Shown here: positions 7,605 to 10,937 of the stretch, piece after piece | Position numbering within the stretch: the first letter of the stretch is position 1 | Layout of the letters: the number at the start of each line of letters is the position of its first letter | NCBI GenBank assembly: GCA_017304125.1 | Contig: JAFKLV010000286.1 | Span: forward strand, 1-10,937 | Source: Sphingomonadales bacterium | GTDB taxonomy: Bacteria; Pseudomonadota; Alphaproteobacteria; Sphingomonadales; Sphingomonadaceae | Direction: 5' to 3' | Length of the DNA stretch: 10,937 nucleotides | The notes under the pieces: generated by a model | The model's input: only the letters and a program-made list of their open reading frames with translations | Told to the model about the DNA's origin: nothing | Database searches by the model: none | Made by a program: the position numbers and the translations under genes

Positions 7605-9794
7605 ATGCCTTGGCCTCGATTCCCGTCTGGGCTGATCCGGTCGCGGTCTGGCCTGCAATCAGCGGACGCCGGTCGAGCAGCTCAGGGCGGGCCGGCGTGG
7701 GTGGTGCCGGTCATCCTTGCGATTGCCGTGCTGTTCGGCATCGCCGACTGGCTCACGCGGCCGCCGCCGCTCCCGGCCTATGCGCAGGTGCGCGCGGCGT
7801 GGCGGCCGTCAGAGGCGTGGCTTTACGATCGCAACGGCGTGCTGCTCGATTCCTCGCGGGTCGATTTCGCGACGCGGCGGCTGGCGTGGACCCCGCTTGA
7901 TCATATCGCGCCGGTGCTGCGCACCACGATCATCGACAGCGAGGATCGTCGTTTCGCCCATCACGGCGGGGTCGACTGGCTGGCGTTCGCCGGATCGGCG
8001 CGCGACCGGCTGACGGGCAAGCGCCCGCGCGGGGCGAGCACCTTGGCGATGCAGCTCGCGGGTTTTCTTGCGCCCGATCTGGCGCGGCCGGGCGCGCGCG
8101 GCTGGCGCGACAAATTGCGCCAGATCAGGGCGGCGCGCGGGCTGGCCGATGCGTGGAGCCGCGATCAGATCGTCGAGGCCTATTTCAATCTCGCCGGGTT
8201 TCGCGGCGAGGCGCAGGGCGTCGGCGCGGCGGCGCTGGGGCTGTTCGGCAAGACCCCGGCGACGCTGACCCGCGATGATGCCCTGCTGCTCGCGGCGCTG
8301 CTGCCCAATCCGCAGGCGCCGGCCGAGGCGGTCGCGCGGCGCGCCTGCGCGCTGGCGCATGAGGGGAATTGCGCGCGTTTCCCGGCGCTCGCCGCCTCGG
8401 CGCTGGGGCCGGCGCGGAGCCTTGCGCTCGATCCGGGGCTGGCGCCGCATCTCGCCGACCGGCTGCTCAAGAAGCCGGGGATGCGCGTCACCACCACGCT
8501 CGATATCGCGGTGCAACGGGTGGCGGTCGCCGCGCTGCGCCGGCAGCTACTCGGGCTCGGCGCGACCCGCGCGCGCGACGGGGCGGTGATCGTGGTCGAC
8601 AATGCCAGCGGCGACGTGCTCGCTTCTGTCGGCGGCGTCGGCGGCAATTCCACCGCGCCCTCGGTCGACGGCGCCAATGCCTATCGTCAGGCCGGATCGA
8701 CGCTCAAGCCGTTCCTTTATGCCGAGGCGATCGAGAAAGGCTATCTCACCCCCGCGTCGATCCTCGACGACACCCCGGTCGAGCTGGACACCGCCTCCGG
8801 CCTGTATGTCCCGCAGAATTACGATCGCGCGTTCAAGGGGCCGGTGTCGGCGCGCGCGGCGCTGGCCGGGTCGCTCAATGTGCCGGCGGTGCGCACCCTG
8901 CTGCTGGTCGGGGTCGATCCGTTCCGCGACCGGCTGTGGGATACGGGGTATCGCGGGCTGGTCGAGGACGGGTCTTATTACGGCTTCAGCCTTGCGCTCG
9001 GCTCGGCGGAGGTGACGCTGGGCGAGCAGGCCGCGGCTTATCGCAGCCTTGCGCTCGGCGGGCGCTGGGCGCCGTTGCGGCTGACCGCGGAGGATCCGCG
9101 CACCGCGCCGCGCGCGGTGACGACACGCGCGGCGGCGTGGATCGTCGGCGACATGCTGTCCGATCCGGTCGCGCGCGCGGGCACTTTCGGGCTCGATTCG
9201 GCGCTGCGGCTGCCGTTCTGGGCGGCAGTGAAGACGGGGACGTCGAAGGCGATGCGCGACAATTGGTGCGTCGGCTTCACCGATCGCTTCACCGTTGCGG
9301 TGTGGGTCGGCAATGTCGAGGGCGATGCGATGCGCGCGGTATCGGGCACCAGCGGCGCGGCGCCGGTGTGGCGCGACGTGATGCTGGCGCTCAATGCCCG
9401 CCGCGCCGACGCGCCGCCCGCGCCGCCGCCCGGGGTGGAGGCGCGCCGCGTGACCTTCGCCGGGACGGGCGAGCAGCCGCGCCGCGAATGGTTCCTCGCC
9501 GGCACCTCGTTCGCGCGCGCCGATGTCGCCCCGGCCGAGGCACGCCGCCCGCGGATTGCCGCGCCGGTGTCGGGGAGCGTCTATGCGCTCGATCCCGATA
9601 TCCCGCGCGACCGGCAGCGGCTGGCGGTCGCGGTGACGGGGGCGGCGGCGGCGCACCGCTTGCGGCTCGATGCGCGCGATCTCGGCGCGGCGGATTCGTC
9701 GCCGGTGATGTTCCCGCCGCCGGGCCGGCATCAACTCGCGTTGGTCGATTTGGCGGGGCGAACGGTGGACCGGGTGATCTTCACGGTGCGTTGA
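7605..9794 (+). CDS. pbpC: Penicillin-binding protein 1C (bifunctional peptidoglycan glycosyltransferase/transpeptidase)
   Basis: This 729-residue class A penicillin-binding protein is a close family match to E. coli PbpC, which polymerises glycan strands and carries a transpeptidase fold. An N-terminal arginine-containing cytoplasmic tail leads to one transmembrane anchor (about 32-50). The GT51 domain has EDRRFAHHGGVDW with catalytic Glu113, then RGASTLAMQLA (Ser145-Gln150), then QIVEAYFNLAGF. The transpeptidase motifs are complete: STLK with nucleophile Ser365 and Lys368, SLN at 423-425, and KTGTS at 543-547. The C-terminal 80 residues (from about 650, RIAAPVSGSVYALDPDIP) match the BiPBP_C domain typical of PBP1C. 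I chose ATG 7605, 4 bases after the A2M stop. An upstream in-frame ATG at 7572 would overlap A2M by 29 bases and add residues with no family counterpart. The spacing suggests translational coupling; the Shine-Dalgarno match is weak (AGAG near 7594). Pairing with A2M is the usual arrangement for this subfamily. Confidence 0.95.
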   Translation: MPWPRFPSGLIRSRSGLQSADAGRAAQGGPAWVVPVILAIAVLFGIADWLTRPPPLPAYAQVRAAWRPSEAWLYDRNGVLLDSSRVDFATRRLAWTPLDHIAPVLRTTIIDSEDRRFAHHGGVDWLAFAGSARDRLTGKRPRGASTLAMQLAGFLAPDLARPGARGWRDKLRQIRAARGLADAWSRDQIVEAYFNLAGFRGEAQGVGAAALGLFGKTPATLTRDDALLLAALLPNPQAPAEAVARRACALAHEGNCARFPALAASALGPARSLALDPGLAPHLADRLLKKPGMRVTTTLDIAVQRVAVAALRRQLLGLGATRARDGAVIVVDNASGDVLASVGGVGGNSTAPSVDGANAYRQAGSTLKPFLYAEAIEKGYLTPASILDDTPVELDTASGLYVPQNYDRAFKGPVSARAALAGSLNVPAVRTLLLVGVDPFRDRLWDTGYRGLVEDGSYYGFSLALGSAEVTLGEQAAAYRSLALGGRWAPLRLTAEDPRTAPRAVTTRAAAWIVGDMLSDPVARAGTFGLDSALRLPFWAAVKTGTSKAMRDNWCVGFTDRFTVAVWVGNVEGDAMRAVSGTSGAAPVWRDVMLALNARRADAPPAPPPGVEARRVTFAGTGEQPRREWFLAGTSFARADVAPAEARRPRIAAPVSGSVYALDPDIPRDRQRLAVAVTGAAAAHRLRLDARDLGAADSSPVMFPPPGRHQLALVDLAGRTVDRVIFTVR

Positions 9795-9882
9795 GTCCGG
9801 GCGGTCGAACCCGATTGCGTGGGGGGCGTTTGTGGTTCGGTCCCATCCCCCTCCCTTTCGGGACTGGCGCTCGTATCGCGCC

Positions 9883-9915
9883 GGCCGCGTCGCAAGCGTA
9901 TCGTGCGACGCGGCC
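9883..9915. repeat. Perfect 12-bp inverted repeat (hairpin), possible pbpC terminator
   Basis: The arms GGCCGCGTCGCA (9883-9894) and TGCGACGCGGCC (9904-9915) are exact reverse complements, separated by a 9-base loop. The hairpin starts 88 bases after the pbpC stop. No T-tract follows directly; the nearest T run is about 35 bases further on. It is therefore not a canonical intrinsic terminator, though such GC-rich stems can end transcription or stabilise 3' ends in GC-rich bacteria. It could also be a dispersed repeat or a protein-binding site. Confidence 0.6.
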
Positions 9916-9960
9916 ACACCGGGGCTTCACGGATATTTCTACGGCGTTGTTTTTTATCGT

Positions 9961-10024
9961 CATGCCGGACTTGATCCGGCATCCAGAGCCACGGAGGACA
10001 CCGCTTGAGTCTCTGGGATGCCGG
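9961..10024. repeat. Composite palindromic intergenic repeat (REP-like)
   Basis: TGCCGGA (9963-9969) and TCCGGCA (9975-9981) form a 7-bp hairpin with a 5-base loop. CCGGCATCCAGAG (9976-9988) can instead pair with CTCTGGGATGCCGG (10011-10024) with a single bulged base and a 22-base loop. The two structures share bases 9976-9981 and so exclude each other. I recognise CATGCCGGACTTGATCCGGC as a kind of dispersed palindromic repeat common between genes of alphaproteobacteria. Family membership is from memory, not from a search. The element ends 32 bases before the DUF72 start codon. Confidence 0.65.
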
Positions 10025-10045
10025 GGAGGGGCGGGGCCACATCTT

Positions 10046-10049
10046 GAGG
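10046..10049 (+). promoter_or_regulatory. Ribosome binding site of the DUF72 gene
   Basis: GAGG lies 7 bases before ATG 10057, a normal spacing. It supports this start over later in-frame codons. Confidence 0.55.
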
Positions 10050-10056
10050 TAAGATC

Positions 10057-10857
10057 ATGAGCACAGGCACGATTCGCGTCGGTATCGGCGGCTGGACCTA
10101 TGAACCGTGGCGCGGCACCTTCTTCCCGCCGAAATGGCCGGCGAAGCGCGAGCTGGAATATGCCGCCGGCAAGATGACCGCGATCGAGGTCAACGGCACC
10201 TATTATAGCGGGTTCAAGCCGGCGACCTTCGCCAATTGGGCGAACGCGGTGCCCGACGGCTTCATCTTCACGCTGAAGGCCTCTCGCTTCTGCACCAATC
10301 GCAAGGTGCTGGCCGAGGCGGGGGAATCGGTCGGGCGTTTCGTCGGTCAGGGGATCGTCGAGCTGGGCGATCGGCTTGGGCCGATCCTGTGGCAGTTCAT
10401 GGCGACCAAGAAATTCGACGCCGACGATTTCGGCGCCTTTCTCAAGCTGCTGCCCGCCGCGCATGAGGGCGTGGCGCTGCGCCATGCGGTGCAGGTACGG
10501 CACGACAGCTTCGCCGACCCGGCCTTTATCGCGATGTGCCGTGCCGCCGGGATGGCGATCGTCTATGCCGATTCGGCCGATTATCCCGCGATCGCCGATG
10601 TGACCGGCGATTTCACCTATGCCCGCCTCGAAAATGGCGTGGAGGAAGAGCCGGCGGGCTATACCCCGGCCGAGCTCGATCGCTGGGCGATGGCGGCGCG
10701 CGAGTGGAGCGCGGGCGGCGCGCCCGAGGGTCTGCCCTATGTCGAGACGGCAAAGCCCGAGACGCGCGCGCGCGATGCCTTCGTCTTCTTCATCAACGGC
10801 GCCAAGGTTCGCGCGCCCCATGGCGCGATGGCGCTGATCGAGCGCGTCGGTCGTTGA
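10057..10857 (+). CDS. DUF72 (YecE-like) family protein
   Basis: This 266-residue protein belongs to the DUF72 family, whose E. coli member YecE is of similar length (about 272). The family adopts a TIM-barrel-like fold and has no firmly established biochemical function. Visible family features are IRVGIGGWTYEPWRGTFFP (about 6-24), the conserved AIEVNGTYYS segment (about 42-51), and FTLKASRFCTNRK (about 70-82), where members often read FxFxxKaxRxxTH. LGPILWQF (about 108-115) and a C-terminal FVFFINGAKVRAPHGA segment follow. No signal peptide or membrane segment is seen, so it should be cytosolic. It is separated from pbpC by a repeat-bearing gap and is followed by another inverted repeat, so it is probably transcribed on its own. 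Confidence 0.92.
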   Translation: MSTGTIRVGIGGWTYEPWRGTFFPPKWPAKRELEYAAGKMTAIEVNGTYYSGFKPATFANWANAVPDGFIFTLKASRFCTNRKVLAEAGESVGRFVGQGIVELGDRLGPILWQFMATKKFDADDFGAFLKLLPAAHEGVALRHAVQVRHDSFADPAFIAMCRAAGMAIVYADSADYPAIADVTGDFTYARLENGVEEEPAGYTPAELDRWAMAAREWSAGGAPEGLPYVETAKPETRARDAFVFFINGAKVRAPHGAMALIERVGR

Positions 10858-10874
10858 TTTGCCTATCCCCCGTT

Positions 10875-10937
10875 CGCCCTGAGCTTGTCGAAGGGCGTTC
10901 TGTCGTTCGAGAGTTAGGGCCGCCCTTCGACAAGCTC
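10875..10937. repeat. Inverted-repeat element cut by the window end
   Basis: GAGCTTGTCGAAGGGCG (10881-10897) and CGCCCTTCGACAAGCTC (10921-10937) are exact 17-base reverse complements separated by 23 bases. The left copy is itself part of a smaller hairpin, CGCCCT (10875-10880) with AGGGCG (10892-10897). I recognise this sequence as a short palindromic element found in many copies in sphingomonad intergenic regions (from memory, not searched). It begins 17 bases after the DUF72 stop and could also act as a transcription terminator. The right side runs off the window. Confidence 0.7.

Larger units (their letters stand above)
9795..10056. other. Intergenic region between pbpC and the DUF72 gene, rich in palindromes
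   Basis: This 262-base stretch shows no convincing gene. It contains a pyrimidine-rich tract (CCCATCCCCCTCCCTTT, about 9842-9858), a perfect 12-bp hairpin (9883-9915), a run of six T inside TTGTTTTTTATC near 9950, and a composite palindromic repeat (9961-10024). The composition differs from the flanking coding DNA. A promoter for the DUF72 gene should lie here or in the repeat, but I cannot point to a clear -35/-10 pair. Confidence 0.7.

Noticed and set aside
8547..9917. A 456-codon - strand frame opposite pbpC
   Set aside because: It is a shadow of pbpC; no motifs, biased composition.
9946..9957. The T run near 9950 as an intrinsic terminator
   Set aside because: No GC-rich stem ends immediately before the T run; the nearest hairpin stops about 30 bases upstream.
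8369..10060. A 563-codon + strand frame overlapping pbpC in a different phase
   Set aside because: It is Arg/Gly/Ala-rich with no family features, while the pbpC frame holds all the catalytic motifs.
9781..10821. A 346-codon - strand frame opposite the DUF72 gene
   Set aside because: The + strand frame matches the DUF72 family along its whole length and has a ribosome binding site; the antisense frame has neither.

Overview
The window looks like a chromosomal segment from a GC-rich alphaproteobacterium, most likely a sphingomonad (Sphingomonas or a close relative). I infer this from strong G/C bias at third codon positions, from protein style, and from two short palindromic repeat types of a kind I associate with sphingomonad intergenic regions. 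No 16S gene or other phylogenetic marker is present, so genus-level placement is inference. All recognised genes are on the + strand. I see no transposase, integrase, tRNA, rRNA or CRISPR array.

Layout. (1) Positions 1-39 hold the last 12 codons of an unidentified gene. (2) Positions 36-785 encode a siroheme-synthase (CysG N-terminal type) protein with precorrin-2 dehydrogenase / sirohydrochlorin ferrochelatase features. Its C-terminal tail looks like a decayed piece of the SAM-dependent uroporphyrinogen methyltransferase domain. (3) Positions 782-1735 encode a ZntB/CorA-type 2-TM divalent metal transporter. These three reading frames are chained by 4-base GTGA overlaps, which indicates a translationally coupled operon. 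(4) After 84 bases, positions 1820-7600 encode a 1926-residue bacterial alpha-2-macroglobulin with an intact CxEQ thioester motif. (5) Four bases later, positions 7605-9794 encode penicillin-binding protein 1C (GT51 glycosyltransferase, transpeptidase and a C-terminal beta domain). (6) The 262-base gap 9795-10056 carries a perfect 12-bp hairpin and a second, composite palindromic repeat. (7) Positions 10057-10857 encode a DUF72/YecE family protein. (8) The window ends inside another inverted-repeat element.

Functional reading. The first block joins tetrapyrrole/siroheme metal insertion with a divalent cation transporter, a plausible but unproven metal-handling unit. The second block is the classic bacterial A2M-PBP1C pair. 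The A2M is thought to trap foreign proteases that get through a damaged envelope, while PBP1C is thought to help repair peptidoglycan. The A2M here appears to be a soluble periplasmic form rather than a lipoprotein. It has a notably ordered cysteine pattern: five close pairs plus the single thioester cysteine.

I did not find an obviously new multi-gene system. The points most worth follow-up are the vestigial methyltransferase tail on the siroheme protein, the non-lipidated A2M with its cysteine layout and bait region, and the two overlapping stem options in the repeat upstream of the DUF72 gene.
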